A stretch of DNA of 64,000 nt from Bolinopsis microptera (Eukaryota; Ctenophora; Tentaculata; Lobata; Bolinopsidae): positions 20,329,919 through 20,393,918 of the forward strand of contig NC_087076.1 in assembly GCF_026151205.1 (NCBI RefSeq). The letters run 5' to 3'. Both the position numbers and the translations under genes were made by a program. The notes under the pieces were generated by a model that worked only from the letters and a program-made list of their open reading frames with translations, had not been told where the DNA came from and did no database searches. Below are positions 47,854 to 58,200 of this stretch, piece after piece (the first letter of the stretch is position 1; each line of letters opens with the position of its first letter).

Positions 47854-48970
47854 TTTTTTTTAATTATATATTATATATTAATATTACATTATTTTAAGAG
47901 GTACGCGCGGAAGACAAAACTTGATCAAGTTTCGGCACTCATTTTACTCATTTCAATCTCTGCATCGAACCAGAAATCGAGATAAGTAATCTTGAATCTA
48001 GGGAAATCATTTATATTCTATTTATTGACATTAATCTAATGATTGACTCAATGAAACAAATATTATTTTCCAAAAAATGCAATGCATTCTAACAAGGAAA
48101 TGCTCGATCACAGAAATGAGTGTCAAACAAATGTTTGGTGTAGAAATGATGCGAAAGATAGTAAATTAACTTCTTTTGAAGTCATTTGGACTGGACAAAT
48201 GTTGTGTATGCCCCCTTTAAGTTTATAATCTTATATAATCATAATAACTTAATAAGGCAGGGTGAGGGCAGATTTACATCATGTAATAGTCCGCCAAAAA
48301 TAATTTACAAACACACATTGAATTTGAGGATCGCGCGCGTTATGTCTTGCAATCGTCATCCAATACATAATTCATCACTCCTATTATAATCTGTTGTCTA
48401 TACTATTACAAACTGAATTACTATTCTGTAAGTCGGGACACGGGCACGTGGGATCACGTGACAGCGAGACGAGTAGTTTGTTGGGTGACATGTAATTAGT
48501 GTTCCTCAGAAAATAAATAAATATAAATCTGCGTCCACCGCCACATGAATATAAACTCGATGAGAAACAAGCTCTCTTTCTCTCTCCGCCGAATTGTCGA
48601 TCAGAGCTTCAATTCGGCGGAGACACAAGTCTGGAGTACTCATTACTTATGTAAGACTCTCCTGGTTTTGATATATTCTAATTGAAATGGAAAATAGTTT
48701 GTTTCCTTTCATGTTATTATAATTAATTTCATTTTTATAAATATAACCTTAACTTAATTAGTCGAAGGTAATTAGTAGTTCTAGCAATATTATTTTGGAT
48801 TTATTTAGTAATTTATCATCATTTTCTCCATTTTCGCCATAAATCATAATCAATAAAGCAGCAACGCTTTCTTGGGCTTTCTGACAATCAATGTATTCTA
48901 TGCGACATAAGAAATAATTAATTTACCTAATTGCTTTATATTGCTTAAACGACATTAAAAAAAAACAATT
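47854..48970. other. Promoter-side flank with a 5' hairpin
   Basis: AT-rich DNA without a supported gene. At 48584-48622 a perfect 13-bp stem (CTCCGCCGAATTG against CAATTCGGCGGAG, loop 13 bases) stands out. It could lie in the leader or promoter of the gene starting at 48978. Confidence 0.5.
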
Positions 48971-48977
48971 ACAAAAT

Positions 48978-49548
48978 ATGCTTATTATAGGTCGAGGCAG
49001 AAATAATCGTCCGATCATAATGAAGCCTGGTGACAGCGATTGGTTTCAAACTGTGCTAGAAAAATTAAAAGAAAAGGGGCAGCAAACTCTCACAAATATT
49101 GCGGACATTTTTAAGGTTGATTTGGAGTTGGATGGAAAAGTGATTAAAACCTGGGACTTGACTAACGAGTTGAAGGAAAATGGCGTAGCTCATTTAGAGA
49201 TCAAAAATGAGACCCTTAACGTCGATGTTGCTATCAGTTTCATACACAAATCTTTAGATGAGACATTAAATGATCTGCCCGGCTATCAAGAGGTGATGAA
49301 TAACCGAAACGCAGCTGGAATTTGGTATAAAACGAGAGCTACCCTGATGAGTAGCGAAGCGTTTGAGCCAAGAACAGTAGCAATTCTTATAGCTGGATCA
49401 GTTTTCGTTATCTTAGCGTTGATTGATTTTTATATTTAAATTGAAGGAGAAGTCGAAAATTATGGTTAAAATTGGTGAGATGTATTTTTCCTGTCATGAA
49501 CATGATAATGGGAATGTTCATTCTGAGGCGAGGAAATTGCTGCAAATC
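48978..49548 (+). CDS. Single-pass (tail-anchored-type) membrane protein of unknown family
   Basis: The ORF from ATG 48978 to stop 49439 gives 153 residues. The first 120 or so look soluble and charged (FQTVLEKLKEKGQQTL, KVDLELDGKVIKTWDL, FIHKSLDETLNDL). They are followed by a hydrophobic segment, TVAILIAGSVFVILALIDF, near the C terminus, so the protein would be anchored by one C-terminal helix. The stop follows a T5 run near 49425. The decayed copy at 40.6 kb has T4 there and stays open. With T4 this copy would continue (FKLKEKSKIMVKIGEMYF...) to a stop near 49548. Either the extra T is a sequencing error or the protein really ends earlier. I do not recognise the family. Confidence 0.6.
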
Positions 49549-49710
49549 TAATACTAAGCGGTGTTGTGTCTAGTTTTTATAATCTTTTTCTTGCTTTTTA
49601 CAGCTTTTCAGGTCGTTTGCACCAGACAAACGATGACTTTCCTGAAGTTTTATCAATAAAACAGTTTACTCATTTCAATGCTTCATAATATACAAGCCAT
49701 TCGTTTTCAG

Positions 49711-50267
49711 GGAACACAAAAAAAGGATGGAAAAAATCTTAGGTTTTGCTGTTTTCCTTCAGCTGGTTATGATTTATGTACCCTTAACAATTTGGCAGTT
49801 TGAAGCAGTTTGGGCGCTGTGACGACTTCGGATGGCACCTCAACATTATGTCCGTGATAGAAACAACACTGCTCCTTCTGGGATATGCCGGGTCAGCAAT
49901 ACTCTGCACCATCTACATAGTGGGCTATTACCACAACTCTACAAAAGACGTGGGCAGCAATCAGAGAAAGAATCTCAAGCAGTGTCTTCTTACGAGTTCG
50001 GTGGAGATATGCTTCGACTTGGGGATACTTTGCTACCTTTTCTGGCATAGAATCCAGGATAAGGGTGCACTGATGTTAGGTTCCTTACTTGATGGAGTGG
50101 CTTCTGATTGCCAAATTAGCGCTACCTTACTCTTGGGAGATACTTATAAAATTCCTACTAGTGCGCTGAAGATTCTCTCCATACAGATGTTTCTGCAACC
50201 ATTGTTAGAGTCGCACTGCCAATTCGGAATCGATACACGTGTAGAAAGGTTTAGGTTACAGAGCTGA
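49711..50267 (+). CDS. Multi-pass membrane protein of unknown family (frameshifted)
   Basis: A splice acceptor (TTCGTTTTCAG) ends at 49710. After it an ATG at 49727 opens MEKILGFAVFLQLVMIYVPL, one hydrophobic helix, then hits TGA after EAVWAL near 49820. The adjacent frame carries on from there (CDDFGWHLNI, then MSVIETTLLLLGYAGSAILC, ICFDLGILCYLFW and GALMLGSLLDG), adding two to three more helices, and ends at 50267. One base change near GTTTGGGCGC would join the two. It may be a separate gene or later exons of the locus starting at 48978; the decayed copy at 40.6 kb contains parts of both, which favours one locus. Family unknown. Confidence 0.5.
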
Positions 50268-50635
50268 CAATAATACCTGGATATTGAACAACAGATGCCA
50301 ATTTTTCGTGACTCTGGTGCCCAACTTCGACCTTGGTCCCCGACCCCGAACCTAAAAGCCCCGAACTTGAACATTTGCTATATGTTCCATCGTCATAATT
50401 TTTTCGTTTTGTTGTTCCTACTGCTGATGCCTGATATGAGCTTTTGTTGCAATTGTTTAATAATAATAGTTTTTCATTTCAAGATGTAATATTGCTTTTT
50501 CGCTTCAATAAATTTCAAGTAAAAATCTGTTATTCTTTGCATAATTCACAATTCGAATTACTCATAGCACCTTACATAACGTGTTCATCCATAAATTAAA
50601 ACGAATTATGGGCAGTTTCTAAGAAGCCGGACCAC

Positions 50636-50725
50636 TGAGGTTAGACTTTAGGGTACTGGTAGATTTTATGGTAGATTTTAGGTTAGATTTTATGGTAGAC
50701 TTTAGGGTGGACTTTAGAACAGTGT
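50636..50725. repeat. Degenerate repeat of (GG)TAGATTTTA/GACTTTAGGGT
   Basis: About six imperfect units of 12-15 bp such as GGTAGATTTTATGGTAGATT. No coding potential. Confidence 0.7.
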
Positions 50726-50982
50726 TGAATATGCCTCATCAGAAAAGGCTGTATGATCATTAGAAACAACAATGTTAAGTACGCCGAAAAACCCGCTGTT
50801 TGTCAAAATTCTAAGAAATACTTGAAATCGGCCCATTTTGCAGTTTCGGAAAAAAAATGTTGATGTTAAGTTTTTCCGAATATACGCACGTTACGTATTT
50901 TTTATGCGATAAACGTTTTCCGCCAAAGTACGCAAGTACTTAAAATATCAGCTGCCACGCTCCGCACACCTGACAATCATAA

Positions 50983-51352
50983 TCTGGTGTGGTGTGGTGT
51001 GGTGTGGTGTGGTGTGGTGTGGTGTGGTGTGGCGTGGTGTGGTGTGGTGTGGTGTGGTGTGGTGCGGTGTGTGTGGTGTGGTGTGGGTGTGGTTGTGGTG
51101 TGGTGTGGGTGGTGTGGTGTGGTGTGGTGTGGTGTGGTGTGGTGTGGTGTGGTGTGGTGTGGTGTGGTGTGGTGTGGTGTGGTGTGGTGTGGTGTGGTGT
51201 GGTGTGGTGTGGTGTGGTGTGGTGTGGTGTGGTGTGGTGTGGTGTGGTGTGGTGTGGTGTGGTGTGGTGTGGTGTGGTGTGGCGTGGTGTGGTGTGGTGT
51301 GGTGTGGTGTGGTGTTTTGTGGTGTGGTGTGGTGTGGTGTGGTGTGGTGTGG
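50983..51352. repeat. Pentanucleotide satellite (GGTGT)n, about 370 bp
   Basis: Almost pure GGTGT repeats with a few variants (GGCGT, GGTGC, TTTGT). Long open frames on both strands (VVWCG, HHTTP repeats) are artefacts of the repeat. The strand asymmetry (G/T against A/C) makes it prone to polymerase slippage and to G-rich structures. Confidence 0.97.
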
Positions 51353-51533
51353 CTGATTACGTAACAATAATATGTAGGTCTGTAAAAGCATTAGAATCGG
51401 GCCGTTGCCTGCCACAGGCTATCCCGAATTAAGAAGCTTGCTTTATTAATTCAGCTGTTCAACGACAACGCTGGTAAAACTAAAAGGGTCGTTGAACTTT
51501 GAATCTTCTGAGTTTAGAGATCTTGAATTCCAC

Positions 51534-52349
51534 ATGGCGTCATGGCTCCGTGATACAGCTGCTATAATCCGTTTGTGATAATAATTCTTACCTCAGCTGT
51601 ATGTATGAAAGCATATCATAAATCTTACATAACGATCAAGCCAGGGACGTAGCCAGATTTTTCTTTGAGGGGGGCTGTCGGCGAGCGAAGCGAGCCGACG
51701 CGTCCAATCAAGCTGTGGCAGGGGTCTGGGGGCGCAGCCCCCAGCGGGGTCAGGGGCGGAGCCCTTGGCGGGGGCTAGGGGGCGCAGCCCCCCGGAAATT
51801 TTTTGCGAAACAGGGTGTTTTTAGACGACATTTTGGCATTAAAGAAATTTGTAGGACAGCAATAAACTGGGATTGAAAAGAATCAAGTACTCACGTAAAT
51901 TTGGTAACTTCACAACAGCAATTTGCATTCTCCAATCAGAATGCAGATGGCGTCCGTGATACCAGCTGCTATAAATCCGTTTGTGATAATAATTCTTACC
52001 CTCAGCTGTATATATGAAAGCATATCATAAATATTACATAACGATCAAGCCAGGGACGTAGCCAGGATTTTTCTTTGAGGGGGCTGTCGGCGAGCGAAGC
52101 GAGCTGACGCGTCCAATCAAGCTGTGGCAGGGGTTGGGGGCGCAGCCCCCAGCGGGGTCCAGGGGCGGAGCCCCTTGGCGGGGGCTAGGGGGGCGCAGCC
52201 CCCTTGGAAATTTTTTGCGAAACAGGGTGTTTTAGACGACATTTGGCATTAAAGAAATTTGTAGGACAGCAATAAACTGGGATTGAAAAGATCAAGTACT
52301 CACGTAATTTGGTAACTTCACAACAGCATCTGCATTCTCCAATCAGAAT
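51534..52349. repeat. Tandem duplication of about 410 bp (flank plus 5' part of a MITE)
   Basis: Copies at 51534-51945 and 51946-52349 are nearly identical. Most differences are single-base length changes in short homopolymers (for example CGTAAATTTGG against CGTAATTTGG; AAAAGAATC against AAAAGATC). Both copies include the GATCAAGC target site and the start of the element. Confidence 0.9.
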
Positions 52350-52610
52350 TTACGACTTACTCAGGCCTCATCGTCTAAGATTTGTACATTTCCTACGGTC
52401 TAGGGGACACTATTGACCTATAATTATAGAAGTCTTCTAGAATGTTTGCTTGGATTTAATGACATATATTTACAATCCACAGTTCAAATCTTTGACTGAC
52501 TGCAGTCATACAGCCCAGTTACCAGGCGGACCATGGGGACTAGGGGGCTTATCTTTTTTCTGGGGTTCGATTTTTTCCGCCCCCTAGCCCCCCCCCTGGC
52601 TACGTGCCTG
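52051..52610. mobile_element. hAT-like MITE with 8-bp target duplication GATCAAGC
   Basis: The element begins CAGGGACGTAGCCAG and ends CTGGCTACGTGCCTG, a 15-bp inverted repeat with one mismatch. It is flanked by GATCAAGC at 52043-52050 and 52611-52618, an exact 8-bp duplication as expected for hAT transposition. It is about 560 bp and has no ORF. The interior is GC-rich with repeated GGGGGCGCAGCCCCC-type hairpins. The same start plus flank also occurs at 51634-51945 because of the tandem duplication. Confidence 0.85.
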
Positions 52611-52980
52611 GATCAAGCATTCATTGGTCTCCTATGTAGTGTCCACACTTAATTGTGCCCTTTACACGAAAATCGCACAATGCAATCAAATGTTTACAAA
52701 ATTTCAATTTGCAGAATACAACAAACTATCAGTATCATGTCACCTCTATCTCTCAAGAACTTCCTTCCATTTCAAACATGCAGTAAGACTAATAGTATTA
52801 GTAATGGTGCAGAAACAAAATAAAATTTAGTATGGTTGCTGAATAACGTCTACTGTTTGTACATATATGTACTTTTAATAAACTTCCCCACAGTGCACAG
52901 AGTCACATCCAAAATAATCAATGAACTTCAATCATTTTGACATTGCTCAAGAAAGGCTAAAATAAAGAAAGCTATATAAC

Positions 52981-53135
52981 TACCTTAGTTCGTTTAATTA
53001 TGGCGGGTTAAATTTTGGCGAGTTCTGACAGGGTATATATGGCATAATAATTTTGGGAAAATCCGCCATAATTTTGACCCGCCATTATTTTGACCCACCA
53101 CAATATTACCCGCCATAAATATACGAACTAAGGTA
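52981..53135. mobile_element. Short MITE with TACCTTAGTTCG ends
   Basis: The left end TACCTTAGTTCG is exactly complementary to the right end CGAACTAAGGTA. Inside, TTATGGCGGG and ACCCGCCATAA extend the inverted symmetry, and GACCCGCCATT-type units repeat. The outer TA on each side could be the TA target duplication of Tc1/mariner-like elements. No ORF; 155 bp. Confidence 0.75.
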
Positions 53136-53190
53136 TATGAGAATTGAGATTGTTATCAACTTTGAATGGATAGGCTGTAATATAATCATG

Positions 53191-54172
53191 TTAATATGTT
53201 ATTGTTAATATAATATAGAATTTAAACTTTATCTGAGTTAAATTTATGTTAAACCAGTGATAAATCTGTGTCCTCGTCCACCTTGTCTGCGACTTATTTT
53301 TCATCATGTCCAGACCTCCTTCATCTGTTCCGCCATCATCTGTGACAACATAGTCAGCGGTGTTGTAAAATTTCAGTGCTAATGGAAATGAAATCATAGC
53401 TTCGACACAAACAACAAATGCAAGACAGTTTCGTACTCTTAGACCAGCGGGCCATATGTCGTTGTATTTGATTGTTCATCTTTTACAACACCATGGTGAA
53501 CTAGAGTGCCGAAGAGCACGTCCTGGAATTTTGCCAGAAGTGTGAAGATCTTGTAAACCAGGAACTTTTCAACGATACCTTTGTGCTGCAGCGACTCCTC
53601 TGCACTGTGGTAGATTCCTGACAGACCATATATAGCAAAGAAGAGCAGCACAACCAAGGTCACGTGGTAGACCGTTCCAAAGGTCCCGTCAGTACACTGG
53701 CACCTTGATCTGCGTTTGGATACCCTTCTTCAGCATCAAGCATTATTATCAACTCTGCAAACCAACTCCAAGGCAGTAACTGCATAGAGGCCGACCAGAA
53801 AAATTCGCAGAAGATGAAGAACGTTTTTAGTGAATTTAACAGAGGGTAAGCATACCAAACAGCACAGAGGAGGGACATTGAGATGCATATGAGCACCTTT
53901 CAGAGTAGACTTAGTAGCTTTTTCTTCCCTCCCATGTACGTGAAGGGAAAAGTCGCAGGAAGAAGAGAAAAACGTCAGGGCCTCTAATCCTTCAGACAAG
54001 GAAAAACCGTTACCTCATAGATTTTAGGCACTATCATCCCCACTAGCTGCATGAAGCTGAAGAAGGGGTAAAACTTGGAGAATCCCGGACTGTGCACAAA
54101 AAACTGGATGGGAAACTTGGTGCAGTACTTTTTGTGTTTTTTATGACCGCCCGGATGTCCATAAACCAACAT
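53191..54172 (-). pseudogene. OST-alpha/TMEM184-like (Solute_trans_a) membrane protein, several frameshifts
   Basis: Minus-strand coding pieces in order. First is 54172-54015 (LVYGHPGGHKKHKKYCTKFP ... QLVGMIVPKIYE, GTAACG donor). Next is about 53970-53740 (LHVHGREEKATKS, VPPLCCLVCLPS, LLRIFLVGLYAVTALELV). Then 53690-53450 (GTFGTVYHVTLVVLLFFAIY, FLVYKIFTLLAKFQDVLFG) and about 53430-53191 (LRVRNCLAFVVCVEAMISFP, ALKFYNTADYVV). The order of helices, the CC..C segment and the KF-LVYK...FQ block fit SLC51A/TMEM184-type seven-helix transporters. The frame shifts near 53725, near 53690 and near 53450 without splice signals, and two TGA codons lie between. N-terminal exons are not seen. It is either a pseudogene or error-rich sequence; the contig degrades about 1 kb further on. 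Confidence 0.65.
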
Positions 54173-54185
54173 AGCAAGGAGTCAT

Positions 54186-55200
54186 GGCAGTGGCGAGGGC
54201 GATGAGGGGTTACCCATTCTGGAGGGTATTCCTTTCTCTAGAAATTTCGCTGAACGAGGGGGGCTGGGCTCAACCCATCCCTAGAGATTATTGGGAAGTT
54301 ATCAATAAACACATGCTTCGACATTCATCATGACCAAAATAAATAGTTAACTAAACAGTTAATATGAAGTACATTATCCTAGTAAACCCATTAAACTACC
54401 TTAAACCTAAAGCATAAAAGTCTTCCAACAGACCTTTGTGCTTTTGTACCGCCTAAATTGTTTCTTTGCTAATGTAATTGTAACATGGTACGTGGGTTGT
54501 TTTTGGGTATGAGCCGCTGTACTTCATTCAGGGGCGTTCACATATTACGTAAACATTTTGGTATTACTATTTATGAATACCAATTTTAAAAAACTTTTTA
54601 TGAATACGAAATATTGTTCTTCTTGCGCGAAAAGAGGTATACAGCGTTGTTGTCAAAGTGATTACATAATATTATGTGAAAAGTGAATGACCCCTTGCCT
54701 TATCAAAGCAAAGGAAAACTCATAAAATTAACTACGAGCTACGACGCTATTGCGCGAGAGCACTGTTGATGCAGCAGGGTTACCCCCACTACTCAGCTCT
54801 CACAAATATTATTCCTGCTTAAATTGTAACAAGTGAAACTAACAAGTGAAACAATTAGGCAGCAAGTACGAAATGTCCAGGAGGATATAGCAAGGTGGGA
54901 TACAGATCGGTAATATGCCCCAGAAGTAGGCCAATTTAGGTGTTTAGGGCCTAGGGCAAGGTTTTAGCGCTTGCCAAGCACTACAAGTACAAGTTGCCCA
55001 GCCATGCTTGGTGCGCTTACACTTTCCTGTTACACTCCTAATATAAGGGATAGAGTTTCACATACTACGTAATCACTCACGGCAAAGGATTTTCTAAATC
55101 AAAATGATTGGGGCTAGTGTTTATTTTTAACTCAATAGCTATGTGTTAAAAACTGATTACAGAGGGGGTTTAGTGATTCCGTAGTAATATGTGAACAAAC
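54186..55200. other. Last normal-looking non-coding sequence
   Basis: Ordinary AT-rich DNA without a supported gene. Any N-terminal exons of the OST-alpha-like gene should lie here or beyond, but I could not identify them. Confidence 0.5.
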
Positions 55201-58200
55201 TAGCCCCCATTTAAAAGCAGGGGAACGTTTTTTTGTACGTTGGGGCGAGCTTTTGGGGGGAAAGGGGGGGCGCTGAAATATCCCGGTTCGGGTTAGAAAT
55301 GGAAATAAAACCAACTTGGGGTTACTTGCTGGGCCCCCCTTAAAAGGGGGAAAAGAAAAAATTTTTGCCCCAAAAAAATAAAATTTTGGGAAAAAAACCC
55401 CCCCAGGAAAAATCCCCCCCCTTTTTCAAAAGCCTTTTAGATTTTTTGCAAGGTTTAGGGTTGTTCCTTTTGAAAAACAGTTTTAAATCCTTAAATTTTT
55501 TTTTTTAAAGGGGAAGCGAAAAATTTTTTTAATTAATTTTTTATCTTTGGACATAAACAAATTTTTAATATTTGATTGTAAAACAAATAATTTTTATTTT
55601 TTTTAAAAACCTTTTCTCCCCCTGTAAAAAAAAAAATATGTTGGAGAAACCAATTTAAAAACCACTTAAAAAGGTCAAAGGGGGCCCCACAGAAAATTTG
55701 GTCAAAGCCCAAAAACCCCACATTTTTTTAAAATTAAAAACTTTTTTAATATCCGGGGGGGGGTCACGTCTTTTCTCAATTTTTCCCTGCAAATTTTTGA
55801 GATTTTTTTGATTCTGAAACTGCCCAAAAAACCTTTTCCCCCCCCAAAAAAAATGATTTACTTTCCGGGGGGTTTTTTTTTGGAAAAAAAGCTTGGGACA
55901 GCTTTCCCCCTCTTGGTTTTTTTTAAAACAAGAAGAAAGGAAAAAGGGGGTTTTTAAAACATCTCCCAGGGGGTTTTTTATGAAATTTTTTTTTAAAGGG
56001 GGACAGTTTTTTGCCCCCGATCAAACGGGGGGGGCAAAGGGGAAAGGGGAAAAAAAAAAAATTTTCAGCCTAAGGGGGCCCCCCGGGGTTTAAAAAAAGG
56101 GGTCCCCCTGATTTTAAAACCAAGGCAAGGAAAAAAATCTCTTAAAAAACTTTCCAATAAAAACAAAAAAAAGGGTTTAAAAAGCTTTAAAAAAAAAATT
56201 TTGGGAACACTTTATCTTTTGATCCCAAAATAATTCCCCGGGAAAATTGTTTTTCCCAACGTTTTTTTTTCCCTTTTCTTTTTTCAACATTTTCCCCCAA
56301 ATACCTTCAGAAAACAAAATCAAAACCCCAAAAAATAAAAAAAAATTTAAAATTTTCCTTTTTTAATTGCAAATTCCTTTGTAATTTTAAAAACCTAAAA
56401 TTTTTTTCCTGATATTTTTCAGCCCCCAATTTTGATTTTTGCCCCCCCCTTTTTTTGGGGTTCAGTTTTTTTTACACCATTAAAGATTTTTTTTTATGAA
56501 AGTATAAAAACCTATGGGTTTTTTTTTTTTAATTGAAAACTATTTTCCCTTTTTTAAAAGAAACTTTTATTTTTTTGATTTTTAAATCTATTTTTAAAAT
56601 GTCCCCCCCCATGCGATTGCCATCCCCCCCTTAAAATTTTTTCCCCTCCCCATGGACGTATTTTACTGGTAATTTAAAGAAAATTGGTTTTTTGATAATG
56701 TTTGAACTTAAGGGAAGTATTTCCTATCGGTTGAAAAAAATCAGAATTCCCACATTTTAAATCTCCAGGGAAGTATATATTTCAATTTTACGACTGCCCC
56801 CCGTTAAATTTAAAAACAAAAAAGTAAAAAAAAGTACTGTCCAAAAAAAAAAAAGGTAAAAGTTTCAAGCAAATTGGAAGGGAAAAAAGTTGTTTATCAA
56901 TAGTTTTCCCAATCGTATTGAAAATTAATACAAGAAAACCCTCCTGAAACATTGAAATAAAAGAAAAACCCACCACGGGGAAAAAAATAAGTTTTAAAGA
57001 ACCCTTTTAAATTTGCTGAAAAAGTAAAATACAATTTTTGGGTTTAAGTTCGACAAAGTTTTTGGTAAATTTTGGCATTTATTTGTTAAAAAATTTTTTA
57101 TGTAAAAACTCTTGTCCAATGAAATTTGGGTTTTGATTGAATCCTAAACTCTAGAAAATGTTATGGTAAATGATACCATAATAACCCCCTGTTGGGGAAA
57201 GGACGAGACTCATTTTTTCAATAAAAAATATCTGGGGGCCAAAGAGGGGGATTTAAATGTACAATTTTTGAAGATAAAAACTTGGGCCGGACTAAGCACC
57301 GCATTTTTTTGGGAAAAACCCAAAAGCTTTTCAAATAACAACCCCTTTAAACCCAAGGGAGGTTCCATTGCGGGGGTGCCCGTTTTTTCCCGTAAACGAA
57401 AAAAACTGAAACGTCCCCCAATAGTTTAAACTTTTGTACCCCCGAAACTTTTTTGAGGAAATCTTTCAAAAAATAACGGGCGAAGGCAAATCTACAACAA
57501 ACAAGCGGTATAAAAAATGTTTTTGGAAAGTAAGTTCCTCAAGTGAAATTTCCCTTGAAAGGCTATCAAAAATAGCGATTGTTTTTTAAATAAAAATACA
57601 AGTTTTTTGTTTTTTTAAATACTCTTTATACCAAATTTAAGACGGGATTGAAGAAAGGAACATGATTAAATGAAGGTTTTTTTTGGATTTAAATATTTTT
57701 CCCAGACCCTTTAAAATTATTTTGAAATTTTCCCCTAAAAAGGATACAGTATACATGTTTCTATTTTCCAATAAAAACCAAATGATTTCTTTTCCCGGCC
57801 TGTTTTAAGGTCAAGATGACAACCTAAAAAAAGGCTGTTAAAATTTTATATTTTAAAACACTTTATGTTTTCCCTCGGCGGATTTTTGAAAATTCATCCC
57901 AAAAACCCCAAGGGTAAAAATTCCTATGGGTGGAAAATTCCAAGGGTTCCCCTATACCTTACTTCATAAATTGATTTTAAGGAATTATTACCTAATTTCA
58001 TTGGGAATGGAGCGACCTGGTTTTTTTCCCAATAATAAAATAAATTAATACCATTGATTTTAAATTTTTAATATCCACAAGAAGGACTGAAAATAATCAG
58101 TTTTGATAACAAAACTGTTTGAATTTTAATTTTTCATGTTGTACCCCTTAACATTCCCCCAAAAACAATCCCCAACCGAGGTTTTTGGGCTTAACAACGT

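Noticed and set aside
50948-51432. Four long open frames (WCGVV and HHTTP repeats)
   Set aside because: They are by-products of the GGTGT satellite in several frames at once.
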